Origin: CAYFNF01 sp964344485
GTDB taxonomy: Bacteria > Patescibacteriota > Patescibacteriia > UBA9570 > XYC2-FULL-38-9
Assembly: GCA_964344485.1 (NCBI GenBank)
Contig: CAYFNF010000002.1
Span: 1-64,000 of the forward strand
Length of the DNA stretch: 64,000 bases
Direction of reading: 5' to 3'
Part shown: piece by piece, positions 1 to 9,262 of the stretch
Position numbering within the stretch: the stretch's first letter is position 1
Layout of the letters: each line of letters begins with the position of its first letter
Notes under the pieces: generated by a model
The model's database searches: none
The model's input: only the letters and a program-made list of their open reading frames with translations
Told to the model about the DNA's origin: nothing
Program-made: the position numbers and the translations under genes

Positions 1-1059
1 GACACGGACCCGGCGATCAACACCAGCGCCACCGAGGTGTGCGACGGCGTCGACAACGACTGCGACACCGACGTGGACGAGGACCCGCCCACCTGGTACG
101 CGGACGCGGACGGCGACGGCTTCGGCGACGACGGCGACACCCAGGTCGACTGCACCCAGCCCACGGGCTTCGTGTCCACGGGCGGGGACTGCGACGACGA
201 CCCGCTGACCGGCGCGGCCATCAACCCGGACGCCCCCGAGGTGTGCAACGAGGTCGACGACGACTGCGACACGCTGGTCGACGACGACGACCCGGACGTG
301 GACGCCACCGGCAACACGTGGTACTGGGACGAGGACCTGGACGGCTTCGGCGGCACGGACATGACCACGGACGCGTGCGACCAGCCGGACGGCTACGAGG
401 CCGACGGATCGGACTGCGATGACGACGACCCGTGGACGTACCCCGGCGCCACCGAGCTGTTCGGCGAGGTCGACAACGACTGCGACGGCGTGCTCGTCGA
501 CACCATCAGCGTCTACCTCGAGTGCACGATCGCCGACTCCGAGACCGACATGTGGCACGCGACCGTCTCCCCGTACGACGACGGTGACGGCGTGGTCATG
601 GAGTTCGACGTCAGCACCCTCACGAACCAGTACATCTACGTCAACCCGGACCCGGACGGCGACGGCTACCTGGACGCGGTCAACGCGACCGTGCACTGGT
701 ACTACGACGTGGAGTCCTGGGATGCCGCCGACTTCGGGCAGGACGACGTGGTCGTGATGACCAACGACGTGTTCGCCACGGTCGTGACCTACGACTACTT
801 CTACGGTCACAGCTACGGCGGCTGGTTCAGCGGCGGCGCCTGGGAGGACGACGGCATCGACGCCTCGATCACCGGCCCGTGGCTCAACACCACCGACGGT
901 GACTGGGTCCTCGAGACCGACGACCACGCGGAGGTCTGCTGGGTCGTGGACGACAACGACGACGGCCTGCAGAACGGCAACCTCGTGGTGGTGGTGGTGT
1001 CCAACGACCACACGCTGCTCGCCGACATCGCGTCCGGCGCCGGTGTCTCGTCGCGCTGA
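1..1059 (+). CDS. MopE-like Cys/Asp metal-binding repeat protein (5' truncated)
   Basis: The frame is open from base 1, so the N-terminus lies outside the window; the first ATG (37) is internal. At least three repeats carry a C-x-x-V-D-N/D-D-C-D core, separated by W-Y-x-D-x-D-x-D-G-F-G stretches and D-C-D-D-D-P motifs. This is the putative metal-binding repeat (MopE type) known from secreted proteins of Myxococcota and relatives. Asp-rich loops suggest calcium binding. The last ~180 residues form a separate beta-like domain rich in Asp, Tyr and Trp. GC content is far above everything after ~1.17 kb and codon third positions are almost all G/C, so this gene probably comes from another organism (chimeric contig) or a very recent transfer. 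Function unknown; presumably extracellular. Confidence 0.8.
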   Translation, partial: DTDPAINTSATEVCDGVDNDCDTDVDEDPPTWYADADGDGFGDDGDTQVDCTQPTGFVSTGGDCDDDPLTGAAINPDAPEVCNEVDDDCDTLVDDDDPDVDATGNTWYWDEDLDGFGGTDMTTDACDQPDGYEADGSDCDDDDPWTYPGATELFGEVDNDCDGVLVDTISVYLECTIADSETDMWHATVSPYDDGDGVVMEFDVSTLTNQYIYVNPDPDGDGYLDAVNATVHWYYDVESWDAADFGQDDVVVMTNDVFATVVTYDYFYGHSYGGWFSGGAWEDDGIDASITGPWLNTTDGDWVLETDDHAEVCWVVDDNDDGLQNGNLVVVVVSNDHTLLADIASGAGVSSR

Positions 1060-1134
1060 CACGGTCGGTCAACCGCGTCGCATCCCCGACTTCGAGTCGC
1101 GGTGGACCTGTTCTAGGGCTTGAGCCCCTCTGTG

Positions 1135-1180
1135 GCGTGCTCTCGACTTGACTTCGAGCACGCACACGGGCTTTTTTTGT
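1135..1180 (+). terminator. Hairpin plus T-run after the GC-rich gene
   Basis: GCGTGCTC (1135-1142) pairs with GAGCACGC (1156-1163), and a long T-rich tract starts at 1172. A smaller hairpin (GGGCT/AGCCC) precedes it. It would terminate the GC-rich gene, but the T tract is also where base composition switches, so the stem and the T-run may come from different molecules. Confidence 0.5.
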
Positions 1181-1191
1181 TTGTTTTTTTA

Positions 1192-1200
1192 TGCTACGCT
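1192..1200 (+). promoter_or_regulatory. Extended -10 promoter for the GT4 gene at 1210
   Basis: TGC-TACGCT (TGn extended -10) ends 9 nt before the ATG at 1210. Transcription would begin within a few nt of the start codon. No clear -35 is seen in the T tract. Confidence 0.45.
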
Positions 1201-1209
1201 CCAAGAGGT

Positions 1210-2394
1210 ATGAATACTGCAAAAAAGCCACACGTATTAGCGATTACGCCGTATCTCTCACGTTTTGGATTAGAACGCGGTTTAGCATATTTATTGCAAT
1301 ACGCGAAAGAGGATAACGTCGATTATACAGTGGTCTATTTCGAGAAGAAGTATCCAGATACTGAAACTTCGTTTCTCGAGCAACAATTAAAATATGCAAA
1401 AAAATCGATTCACGCTCCATATAAGCAGAGCGGATCACTTTTTAGAGCAGCAAAGATAATTGCTCAACTCATCGAACAGGAGGCTCCGGACATCATCATG
1501 ACCAAAGAGTGGTTCCCAACAGTAGCCACGGTCTTAGCACGATGGATACTCGCAATGAAGCGCTCAGCCAAGAGAAAGATACAAATTATTGCTACCGCAG
1601 AGATCAGCCCGGAATTCGAATTCTTACCAGTGCTGCAGGAACGTCTTGGATGGATAAAGTTCTACCTCTATCGTTGGCTCTACTGTAAGACCAACCTTGC
1701 AATTGCAGTATCAGAAGGAGTGAAGAAAGCTATGCCAACAGTCTATAAAATGGACCTAAACAAGATTGAAGTCATCTATAACGGGATAGACTTTAGTTCT
1801 CTTCAACAGTGCGCAGCAGAGCATCCGCACAAGGCGTTGCCACCAGAACCAGTGTTTATTGGAGTCGGACGCCTTGAGCCAGAGAAAGGATTTGATGTTT
1901 TAATACAATCCTTCGCCAAGGCATTTCCAAATAAGAACGCACATTTAGTCATTCTAGGAGAAGGGGATCAGCGAAAAGAGTTAGAACGCCAGATAGCACA
2001 GAATGATATGCAAGAGAACATCCATCTGTTTGGGTTTGTTGATAATCCTTTTTCTCTGATCGCACGTGCAACTGCATTTGTGTTCTCCTCCCGATTTGAA
2101 GGGTTTCCATTTGCGCTTATTGAAGCGATGGCAGTTGGCGCTCCAGTAGTCTCTACCCGTTGTCGCTACGGCGCAGACGAGGCATTAACTGAAGGAGAGG
2201 ACGTCCATGGGTGGTTAGTAGATGTAGAAGATGTAGAGGAACTCGCATATGCACTGCAACAAGTACTTGCACAACCCGAGCAAGCAAAAGAGTACGCAAA
2301 CAAAGGACAAGCATACATTAAAAAGAGATTCACTGTTCGAGAGATGAGTCGGCAGTACCATGATCTTTTTAAAAGACGATTATCAAATAGTTAA
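1210..2394 (+). CDS. Glycosyltransferase family 4 (GT-B fold)
   Basis: 394 aa. The frame is open further upstream (from 1120), but that extension crosses the composition break, so ATG 1210 is chosen. The N-terminal half is Rossmann-like; the C-terminal GT1-type nucleotide-sugar domain has G-V-G-R-L-E-P-E-K-G near residue 217 and the E-x7-E donor motif (EGFPFALIEA) near 298. It probably transfers a sugar from an NDP-sugar to a lipid-linked glycan in the cytoplasm. First gene of the AT-rich locus; followed after 8 nt by a radical SAM gene. Substrate not predictable. Confidence 0.9.
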   Translation: MNTAKKPHVLAITPYLSRFGLERGLAYLLQYAKEDNVDYTVVYFEKKYPDTETSFLEQQLKYAKKSIHAPYKQSGSLFRAAKIIAQLIEQEAPDIIMTKEWFPTVATVLARWILAMKRSAKRKIQIIATAEISPEFEFLPVLQERLGWIKFYLYRWLYCKTNLAIAVSEGVKKAMPTVYKMDLNKIEVIYNGIDFSSLQQCAAEHPHKALPPEPVFIGVGRLEPEKGFDVLIQSFAKAFPNKNAHLVILGEGDQRKELERQIAQNDMQENIHLFGFVDNPFSLIARATAFVFSSRFEGFPFALIEAMAVGAPVVSTRCRYGADEALTEGEDVHGWLVDVEDVEELAYALQQVLAQPEQAKEYANKGQAYIKKRFTVREMSRQYHDLFKRRLSNS

Positions 2395-2402
2395 ATATAG
2401 TT

Positions 2403-3434
2403 ATGAGTCAAACACCTCAAACAACCAACGCCCCTCTTCCAGTTGATGCAGTGCTCGGCATTACATACAACTGCAATTCAAAGTGTGTTATGTGTGACAT
2501 CTGGAAGATGAAGCCGCACGAAGAGATGACCATGGATGATTTTAAGAAGCTTCCATCGTCGCTGCGTGATGTGAACATCTCTGGCGGAGAACCGTTCTTA
2601 CACAAAAAGATTGTAGATATTATAAGAACCGTGCGAGAGCGCGCACCAAAAGCACGCATTGTGATCTCCACCAATGCATTTGCTACAGATTTAATTAAGA
2701 TGCGCATGAAGGAGATCTTGAAATACGTCCCTGACATCCGAATTGGAATCTCTATTGATGGTATGGAAGAGATGCATGACCGTATCCGTAACATTCCGAA
2801 TGGATTCCAGAAAGCCATGGAAACGTTGGAGATGTTGCAGGGCATGGGTGTAACCAATATCCGCCTTGCATTCACGGTCTCTACGGTAAACGTAGGGGAC
2901 TTTCCAAAGGTGTATGACTTAGCACAACAAAAGGGCGTGCAATTCACTTGCGCGTTTGCCCAGAGCTCAGATTTCTATTTCGGGGCCAAGCAGAATTATG
3001 AAAATCCAGATCCAGTACAGTTGCGAGACGGTTTTCGACATGTGATCACCTCGGAGCTGAAGTCCTGGAGTCCAAAGAAGTGGATTCGGGCGTATTTTGC
3101 TCAAGGATTGTATGATTTTGCTACTACTGAACAACAGCCATTAGAATCCAAACCAGGAACAGATTTCTTTTATTTAGACCCAACCGGGAAGGTCTTTCCG
3201 TCAGTGGTGCATTTTAACGAAATGGGCAACATCCGTGACGAAGATAATTTTACAGGCCTATGGAATTCAGAGGCTGCTCAAGAAGCACGCGCGAGTGTGG
3301 CAAAAGATGAAAAGCAGTATTGGATGATCTGTACCGCGCGCTCTGCTATCCGGAATAATCCCTTTGCAGTTGGGTCATGGATCCTGCGAAACAAGCTATC
3401 TCCATCTTCAATACTTCCTAAAAAAACTGGGTAA
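2403..3434 (+). CDS. Radical SAM enzyme
   Basis: 343 aa. C24-x3-C28-x2-C31 binds the SAM-cleaving 4Fe-4S cluster; GGEP near residue 60 is the SAM-binding motif. The C-terminal part looks like the SPASM-associated region of such enzymes (a Y-L-D-P-T-G-K-V-F-P segment, then W-M-I-C-T-A-R), but keeps only two later Cys, so a full auxiliary Fe-S cluster is unlikely. Radical SAM proteins of this shape are frequent in glycan clusters; the reaction here is unknown. No Shine-Dalgarno sequence. Likely co-transcribed with the GT4 gene upstream. Confidence 0.85.
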   Translation: MSQTPQTTNAPLPVDAVLGITYNCNSKCVMCDIWKMKPHEEMTMDDFKKLPSSLRDVNISGGEPFLHKKIVDIIRTVRERAPKARIVISTNAFATDLIKMRMKEILKYVPDIRIGISIDGMEEMHDRIRNIPNGFQKAMETLEMLQGMGVTNIRLAFTVSTVNVGDFPKVYDLAQQKGVQFTCAFAQSSDFYFGAKQNYENPDPVQLRDGFRHVITSELKSWSPKKWIRAYFAQGLYDFATTEQQPLESKPGTDFFYLDPTGKVFPSVVHFNEMGNIRDEDNFTGLWNSEAAQEARASVAKDEKQYWMICTARSAIRNNPFAVGSWILRNKLSPSSILPKKTG

Positions 3435-3455
3435 AGCCGAAAACGTACATTATCC

Positions 3456-3484
3456 TTGTTTTTCAGTGGTATTCCGTGTACAAT
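3456..3484 (+). promoter_or_regulatory. Sigma70-type promoter for the O-antigen ligase gene
   Basis: -35 TTGTTT (3456-3461), 17-nt spacer, -10 TACAAT (3479-3484). The ATG at 3492 lies 7 nt after the -10 box, so the expected transcription start coincides with the start codon (leaderless). Confidence 0.7.
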
Positions 3485-3491
3485 ACCATGC

Positions 3492-4928
3492 ATGGAACCA
3501 CAAGAAGTTCGTCAGTTTTTGACTGTGCTTAAACAGCCAGGCAAAGAGCGAAACGCAGCTATAACAATATGCGCATGTTGGATTCTGGGCTTGCTTCTTC
3601 TTCTACTCTTGGAACCAGTTGCAGTGTTCTTTTTTGTTATCGTCACTGTTGCTGTGTTGATATGTGCGATTTGGTATCGCATCGCGTTATTCGGTATTGC
3701 TCTGACATTTCCATTCATCAATTTAGAAATCGTCTACGGAGCGATTAATGTTCCGTTAGTGGACTTGATTGGTCTTATCGGTGTTGCTGGGTGGATTGTT
3801 CGCTTAGGATGGAATGCGATCGTTGATTACAAGAGTGCTGTTGCATCGTTGCGGCTTCCAGGCATCTGGTTTTTTCTTCTATTTATCATTATTGCGTTAG
3901 TTTCAGCATCACAGACATGGGATGTGGCAACCAGCATAAAGTATGTACTGCGACCGTTAGTCTTCTTTTATGTGGTGTATGTGTTGTATCCAGTGAATGT
4001 GATAAGGAAAAAAGAACGCCTCATCTACTTGATCGCTACGATCTATGGTATTGGTGTGCTGATTGCAGCGTATGGCTTCATTGGCCTTGCAGCGAGTTCT
4101 TCGGGCGCTATTGCTGAACGACGCATTGTTCCTATTGATATATTTGGATTAAATCCACTAGGAGCAAGTCATAATTTAATCGCTGATGTCATGATAGCAG
4201 TAATTCCAATTGGGTTCTTTCTGCTTGTATATGCAAAACAACAGCGAAACCAGAAACTACTGTTTATAGGTTTAGCAGCCATGATCATGGCCAACTTGTT
4301 TACGTTCTCTCGTACAGGCTGGATTGGGTTATTAGTGGAGTTGGCTCTGCTGATTATACTCCAGTATAACCATCATCTGCGTACAGTGTTGAAATACACT
4401 CTCTCGAGTTTATTCGTTGCAATACCGCTTATTGCATACATGTTCTTCTTTTCTATCCAAGCCGAGGTACAGAGTTCAAACGAGAATCGGATATTACTGA
4501 ATGATATCGCGTGGGAGATGTTTACTGAGCATCCATGGATTGGGGCAGGTCCAGGAACATTTCAAAGCCATGTGATGGAGAACAGTATCTATATGGAAGA
4601 GTACGGCTCGCCGCTTGACGCACATGGGTTCATTCAGAAAGTCGGCAGTGAGCTTGGAGTGCTTGGCCTTCTCTCATACTTCGCGCTTCTGGTTTATGTG
4701 ATTATTATCATCTACCGTGGGTACCGCAATTACTCTGCAAACACAATGTGGTCGTATTTGATGGTCTCTGTTCTCATCGCTGCTGCTGGGAGCATTGTGT
4801 TTCAGCTCTTTCAGACGTCGTACTTTGTTGCAAAGCTCTGGTTTCCGCTGGGTATAGCACTGACCGCGGTGTATATCGCTCAAGCAGAGCAGAATAGAAA
4901 TAGTAACTCATCCCATGAAACAGCGTAG
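3492..4928 (+). CDS. O-antigen ligase / polymerase family membrane protein (Wzy_C)
   Basis: 478 aa, about 10-12 hydrophobic segments. ATG 3492 is preferred over an in-frame TTG at 3456 because the latter lies in the promoter -35 box. Family signatures: N-L-F-T-F-S-R-T-G-W after a central helix, H-P-W-I-G-A-G-P-G-T-F in the large outer loop, and A-H-G-F-I-Q-K-V-G-S-E-L-G-V-L-G near the C-terminal helices. Members transfer a polyprenyl-diphosphate-linked glycan to an acceptor outside the cytoplasmic membrane or polymerise repeat units. Here it may join a surface polysaccharide to lipid or protein. The stop overlaps the next GT4 gene. Confidence 0.85.
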   Translation: MEPQEVRQFLTVLKQPGKERNAAITICACWILGLLLLLLLEPVAVFFFVIVTVAVLICAIWYRIALFGIALTFPFINLEIVYGAINVPLVDLIGLIGVAGWIVRLGWNAIVDYKSAVASLRLPGIWFFLLFIIIALVSASQTWDVATSIKYVLRPLVFFYVVYVLYPVNVIRKKERLIYLIATIYGIGVLIAAYGFIGLAASSSGAIAERRIVPIDIFGLNPLGASHNLIADVMIAVIPIGFFLLVYAKQQRNQKLLFIGLAAMIMANLFTFSRTGWIGLLVELALLIILQYNHHLRTVLKYTLSSLFVAIPLIAYMFFFSIQAEVQSSNENRILLNDIAWEMFTEHPWIGAGPGTFQSHVMENSIYMEEYGSPLDAHGFIQKVGSELGVLGLLSYFALLVYVIIIIYRGYRNYSANTMWSYLMVSVLIAAAGSIVFQLFQTSYFVAKLWFPLGIALTAVYIAQAEQNRNSNSSHETA

Positions 4929-6003
4929 AATTACATTTATAATTGACGGACTGGGTATCGGCGGAGCCGAGCGTATTGTCTATGAGTTAGCAACCCGGTT
5001 GGATCCTGAGCGATTTATTCCCGAAGTCATCAGCTTGTTTCGCGATGCTCCAGAAGCGCAACCGATATTTCAGGAGTTGCAGCAAGCCGGAGTACAGACG
5101 CTTTCTATTCCCAAGCGCTCAAAAGTTGGGTTGAGTGTACTCGAGGATCTCTCTCAACATTTGCAAAAGAATCATCCGCACATTGTGCATACTCATCTAT
5201 TTGCCGCGGATGTATGGGGAACGCTCGCAGCACGACGCGCTCATATTTCGGCGATTGTATCGACCGAGCACAACATAAACAAGAGCGAAGGTTGGCTCAA
5301 GCACCAGCTGAAGTGCTGGACCAGCCGTCATCGTCACGCAACCGTTGCTATATCTCAAGCGGTAGAGCAGTATATACAATCAACTTGTTCATCATGCAGT
5401 GATTCCGTCGCAGTGATACCTAATGGAATTGTGATTGATCGTTTTTTCAATATAAAAGATACTGCAGAGCACGACACGTCAGTACCCTCGCTCGCAGTAG
5501 TCGGTCGAATAGAAGAACAGAAAGGCCATGCAGATCTATTGCGTGCGTTACCGCTCGTACAGTCAGAGTATTCACTACGCATTGTTGGAGATGGATCACT
5601 ACGGCCACACTGTGAGCAGCTGGTGAAAGAGTTGCAATTGAGCGATCGAGTCACTTTTGAACCAGCGCGCAGTGACATTGAGAATGTATATAGAGAAGTT
5701 GACATTATTTGTATACCGTCTCGGTGGGAAGGGCTTGGTTTGGTGGCATTAGAAGCGCAAGCAAGCGGGTGTGCAGTCATCGCATCAGCAGTGGATGGAC
5801 TGCAAGAGATTATTTCTCACGAAAAGAATGGCCTACTTGTTGATTGTACTGAACCGCAGTCCGCAGCTACGCAGTTGGATCGACTGATATCAGATCACTC
5901 ACTACGTCAGTCATTAGTTCAGCAAGCAAGAGAAGATGTGCAACAGTACTCCATTGTGCGCATGGTGGAGCAGTATCAAGCATTATATGAATCTCTCGTA
6001 TGA
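4915..6003 (+). CDS. Glycosyltransferase family 4
   Basis: 362 aa. G-G-A-E-R at residues 16-20 is the N-terminal signature of many GT4 enzymes; V-G-R-I-E-E-Q-K-G near 195 and S-R-W-E-G-L-G-L-V-A-L-E-A near 268 are the donor-binding motifs. Overlaps the ligase gene upstream by 14 nt and the next GT4 by 4 nt (ATGA), so translationally coupled. No membrane segment; cytoplasmic. Confidence 0.9.
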   Translation: MKQRRITFIIDGLGIGGAERIVYELATRLDPERFIPEVISLFRDAPEAQPIFQELQQAGVQTLSIPKRSKVGLSVLEDLSQHLQKNHPHIVHTHLFAADVWGTLAARRAHISAIVSTEHNINKSEGWLKHQLKCWTSRHRHATVAISQAVEQYIQSTCSSCSDSVAVIPNGIVIDRFFNIKDTAEHDTSVPSLAVVGRIEEQKGHADLLRALPLVQSEYSLRIVGDGSLRPHCEQLVKELQLSDRVTFEPARSDIENVYREVDIICIPSRWEGLGLVALEAQASGCAVIASAVDGLQEIISHEKNGLLVDCTEPQSAATQLDRLISDHSLRQSLVQQAREDVQQYSIVRMVEQYQALYESLV

Positions 6004-7193
6004 ATATTCTGCAAGTCAATAAATTCTTTTACCTTAAAGGCGGTTCAGAGCGATACTTCTTTGATCTCAGTGAAGCGTTAGAACAAGAAGGGCATCGCGT
6101 GATTCACTTTTCCATGCATCATCCAAAGAACCGCAAGAGTCCGTGTTCAGAGAATTTCGTCAAGGAGATCGATTTTCAAGGGAAACGATCATTAGGCAAA
6201 GCTGCGCATTTCGTCTATTCATTTGAAGCGCAGGAACTAATCAAGCGTGCGTGCAAGCAGAACAAACCGGATATTGTTCACGTTCACAACATCGCTCACC
6301 AGCTCACTCCATCGATTTTTGTTTCATTACAGCGATTAAAAGTTCCAATTGTCCAGACACTTCATGACTATCAGCTCATCTGTCCAAACTATCGGTTGTA
6401 TACCAATGGCGCTATTTGTGAACGATGTAAATCTCATAAATATTGGAATGCTATTCAACAGCGGTGTGTACAAGATCGGTGGTCCTCGTCGTTTCTCTCA
6501 GCGTGTGAAATGGCGTTTCATAATATCGTCATGGACTCGTATGGGCATGTTGATCGGTTTATCGCCCCATCACAGTTTCTCTATACAAAATTGCTGGAGT
6601 GGGGGAGGAAGAAATCTTCACTCATGTATCTACCGCATTTTGTAGAAAAGCAACGACAGTCGCATATACAAAAAAAGAAGCAGATACTCTATATCGGCCG
6701 CCTGACAGCTGAGAAAGGGGTGGATGTATTGATTGAAGCTGCGCAAGGGCTGCCCGAGGGTATGGAGGTGTTGATTGCTGGAGAAGGGCCACTGCAAGAG
6801 GAGTTAGAAAAGCGAGTTAGTGAAACAAATGCGCCGTGTCGTTTTCTCGGGTTCCAATCCACGCCCGAGCTCGACAAGCTTGTCCAGGAGTCATTAGCAG
6901 TAGTAGTGCCGTCAGTGTGGTATGAAAACGCTCCGATGGTGGTCTATGAAGCGCTAGCGCTCGGTACGCCGGTCATTGCTTCACGGTTGGGTGGATTAAT
7001 TGAATTAATTGAAGAGGGAAAGAACGGTTATCTTTTTCAAGCAGGTGATAGTGCTGAACTCCGTAAAAAAATTGAGATCGTCCACTCCCAGGAGCCTTTA
7101 CAAATTTCTGAAAATCAGTATACAAAAGAGAGGCACATGAAAGAACTATTACAGTTATATGAAGAGCTACGCGCAGAAAAAGCGTCAAAATAG
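6000..7193 (+). CDS. Glycosyltransferase family 4 with Cys-rich insertion
   Basis: 397 aa. G-G-S-E-R near residue 14; Y-I-G-R-L-T-A-E-K-G near 225; P-S-V-W-Y-E-N-A-P-M-V-V-Y-E-A near 305. Between the half-domains lies a Cys cluster (C-P-N-Y, C-E-R-C, later C-V-Q-D, near residues 128-165) recurrent in one GT4 subgroup, probably structural and possibly Zn-binding. The start overlaps the previous stop (ATGA); the end overlaps the reconstructed start of the next gene (7160). Confidence 0.88.
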   Translation: MNILQVNKFFYLKGGSERYFFDLSEALEQEGHRVIHFSMHHPKNRKSPCSENFVKEIDFQGKRSLGKAAHFVYSFEAQELIKRACKQNKPDIVHVHNIAHQLTPSIFVSLQRLKVPIVQTLHDYQLICPNYRLYTNGAICERCKSHKYWNAIQQRCVQDRWSSSFLSACEMAFHNIVMDSYGHVDRFIAPSQFLYTKLLEWGRKKSSLMYLPHFVEKQRQSHIQKKKQILYIGRLTAEKGVDVLIEAAQGLPEGMEVLIAGEGPLQEELEKRVSETNAPCRFLGFQSTPELDKLVQESLAVVVPSVWYENAPMVVYEALALGTPVIASRLGGLIELIEEGKNGYLFQAGDSAELRKKIEIVHSQEPLQISENQYTKERHMKELLQLYEELRAEKASK

Positions 7194-9254
7194 CGTGTAT
7201 TCGCTGCATATCCTACTACTCGGAGGATTTTTCTTTATGCTCTTGTTTTTACCTCTTTCTTCTCANNNNNNNNNNAAGAGATCCATCGAGCTGATGATGC
7301 GCCCAAAATAGTAAATTGGAACTACAATTGGAGCATTAATTCTGATGAGATAGCTGAAGAACTCGCGCAGTGGGATGTGTTGATTATTGATATTGAAAAT
7401 GAGTACTACTCTCGAGACCGGTTAGAATATATCAAGGATTTAAATCCAGATATCAAGCTTCTCGCGTATATCTCTATGGTGGATATCCGGTCCGATGCGC
7501 ATTCATTAGATACCGGAACAGCGCGTGATTATATCGGTGAACAATTGAAGGATCATCCAGAGTGGGTAGTGAAGTTGAAGTCCGGTAAGAACGCTGAATG
7601 GTGGCCCGACTATTCCATAATGAATATCACTGAACGCGCCCCAAAAGTAAATGGAGATCGGTTTAATGTATGGTTTGCAAAATTCATTCGCGATGCAGTA
7701 ATAGAAGATTCGATATGGGATGGAGTGTTTTACGATAATGTGTGGGAGTCTGTTGCGTTTGTGAGCTCAAATATCGATTTAAATCAGAATGGTAAAGCTG
7801 AGAGCAAAAAGAAGATGAATCAACTCTGGCGGCAAGGGGTGCGAAAAGTACTGAAGAAGACGCGTAAGTATGCAAATAAAAAGAATCGAAAGAATTTTAT
7901 TATCACCGGAAACGGGGGCACGCGATACTATAAGAATTTAAACGGAGTCGGCTTTGAGCACTTTCCTTCTACTTCATACGGTGGCTGGGTAGATTCTATG
8001 CAAGAGTATATAGACATTCTGCAACAAGCTAAGGCAGAGCAGTACTCTTTTATTAATACCAATACCAAGAATAAGAAGAATTCAGATAACTATCAGAAGT
8101 TTCGATACGGATTGACATCGACGCTTCTGGACGATGGGTACTACAGTTTTGACAAAGGCGATCAAACACATCGTGAGCGTTGGTGGTATGATGAGTATGA
8201 CGTATCTCTAGGTGAAGCAACGAGTGGCGCGTATAACATTCTTGACTCAGATCATCCGACAAAGATTCAAGCTGGAGTCTGGAGGCGTGATTATGAATCA
8301 GCAAGTGTGCTAGTAAACTCCACGTCTTCGAGTCAGAAAGTGACGCTCGAGACTGGATTTGAAAAGATAGACGGGACACAAGACACTTCAGTAAATTCTG
8401 GTAAGAAAGTTGGGTCAGTCACCATTCCGAGTCATGATGGCATTATTCTATTGAATCCGCTGACTCAAGTACGGGATGCAACGTTTATTAATGGTGCCTA
8501 CTCTAAGGTATTTGATGCAAACGGCGATCAAGTACGTAGTTCCTTTTTCGCATCAGATGGAAGCTTTCAGGGCGGAACACAGATTCATAAGATTTCAAAG
8601 AGCGGGAAGACCGTAGTTGCGGATTCCACACACGTGAGAGTGTACAATTCGAGCAACAAAGAAGTAGCATCATTTGCTCCGTACGGTACTGGATACACTG
8701 GCGGAGTGAATATCGCGGTTGGAACTTTGTACGGCGGCAGCAAGAGCTATATTGTGACCGGAACGCGTACTCAAAGCCCGCACGTGCGTATTTGGGACGT
8801 GAAAGGGAATCTTGTGAATACCGGGTGCTTTCCGTACGCGAAGAGCTTTAAGGGCGGAGTAAATGTTGCAGTAGGAGACCTTAATGGAGACAGTCGACTG
8901 GAAATCATCGTCGCAGCTGGATTCGGTGGCGGACCGCATATTCGCATTCTGAATAATCAATGTGAAGTAATTAACCCTGGTTTTTTCGCTTTTGATTCAT
9001 CATTGCGTATTGGTGTGAATATGGCGGTCGGGGATTTAAACGGAGACGGTAAGTCTGAGATAATAACAGCTTCGGGTCCTGGTGGCGGACCGCATATTCG
9101 AATCTTTAACAAAAATGGGAAGTTACTCTCATCTGGATTCTTTGCGTATGACAAGTCAGATCGAAGTGGAGTTCTGGTTTCAACAGCAGATGTAGACGGG
9201 GATGGAACCGATGAAATCGTTACTAGTAGCTTTTCTATTTTTAATGAGTTATAA
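7160..9254 (+). CDS. Secreted GHL15-like glycoside hydrolase with FG-GAP repeats (contains gap)
   Basis: The start is reconstructed. ATG 7160 opens a frame through a Lys/Arg-rich tip (QKKRQ) and a ~20-residue hydrophobic stretch to the gap at 7266-7275, a good signal peptide or anchor. Beyond the gap the frame resumes at 7278 for 658 codons; the phase change is allowed because gap length is nominal. The ~300-residue domain after the gap resembles the hypothetical glycoside hydrolase family GHL15 (TIM-barrel type; acidic cores LIIDIEN and GVFYDN). The C-terminal region has four beta-propeller-type repeats about 51 aa apart (from ~8703) with V-G-D-L-N-G-D-G and G-G-G-P-H-I-R-I cores. Probably trims or binds surface glycan. 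A GTG at 7377 is not the start. Confidence 0.75.
7266..7275. other. Assembly gap (10 N)
   Basis: Nominal-length gap between the signal sequence and catalytic domain of the GHL15-like gene; true length unknown. Confidence 0.99.
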
Positions 9255-9255
9255 T
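9250..9255 (+). promoter_or_regulatory. -10 box (TATAAT) for the gene at 9263
   Basis: Consensus TATAAT overlaps the TAA stop of the preceding gene and ends 7 nt before ATG 9263, consistent with a leaderless transcript. No good -35 is seen. Confidence 0.5.
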
Positions 9256-9262
9256 ATGCGAT

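Larger units (their letters stand above)
1060..1209. other. Composition break / probable chimeric junction
   Basis: Sequence up to ~1170 is GC-rich; from ~1172 onward it is a T tract followed by AT-leaning DNA that continues to the window end. No gene is visible here. A low-complexity T tract is a typical place for a false join. Confidence 0.65.

Noticed and set aside
39..757. Long Arg- and Thr/Ser-rich reading frames in the GC-rich segment
   Set aside because: They are frame shadows of the Asp-rich repeat gene, caused by its GC-rich codons.
37..1059. Full-length gene starting at ATG 37
   Set aside because: The frame is open to base 1 and already inside a repeat, so the gene is truncated by the window edge.
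1120..1209. N-terminal extension of the GT4 gene
   Set aside because: It crosses the composition break and T tract; the family N-terminus and promoter fit ATG 1210.
7377..7379. GTG start for the GHL15-like protein
   Set aside because: The reading frame is open upstream to the gap and the catalytic domain begins before 7377; a signal-peptide start exists at 7160.
8703..9230. DNA repeats as a tandem-repeat or CRISPR-like array
   Set aside because: The ~153-nt periodicity is the FG-GAP protein repeat; the DNA copies are diverged and there are no spacers.
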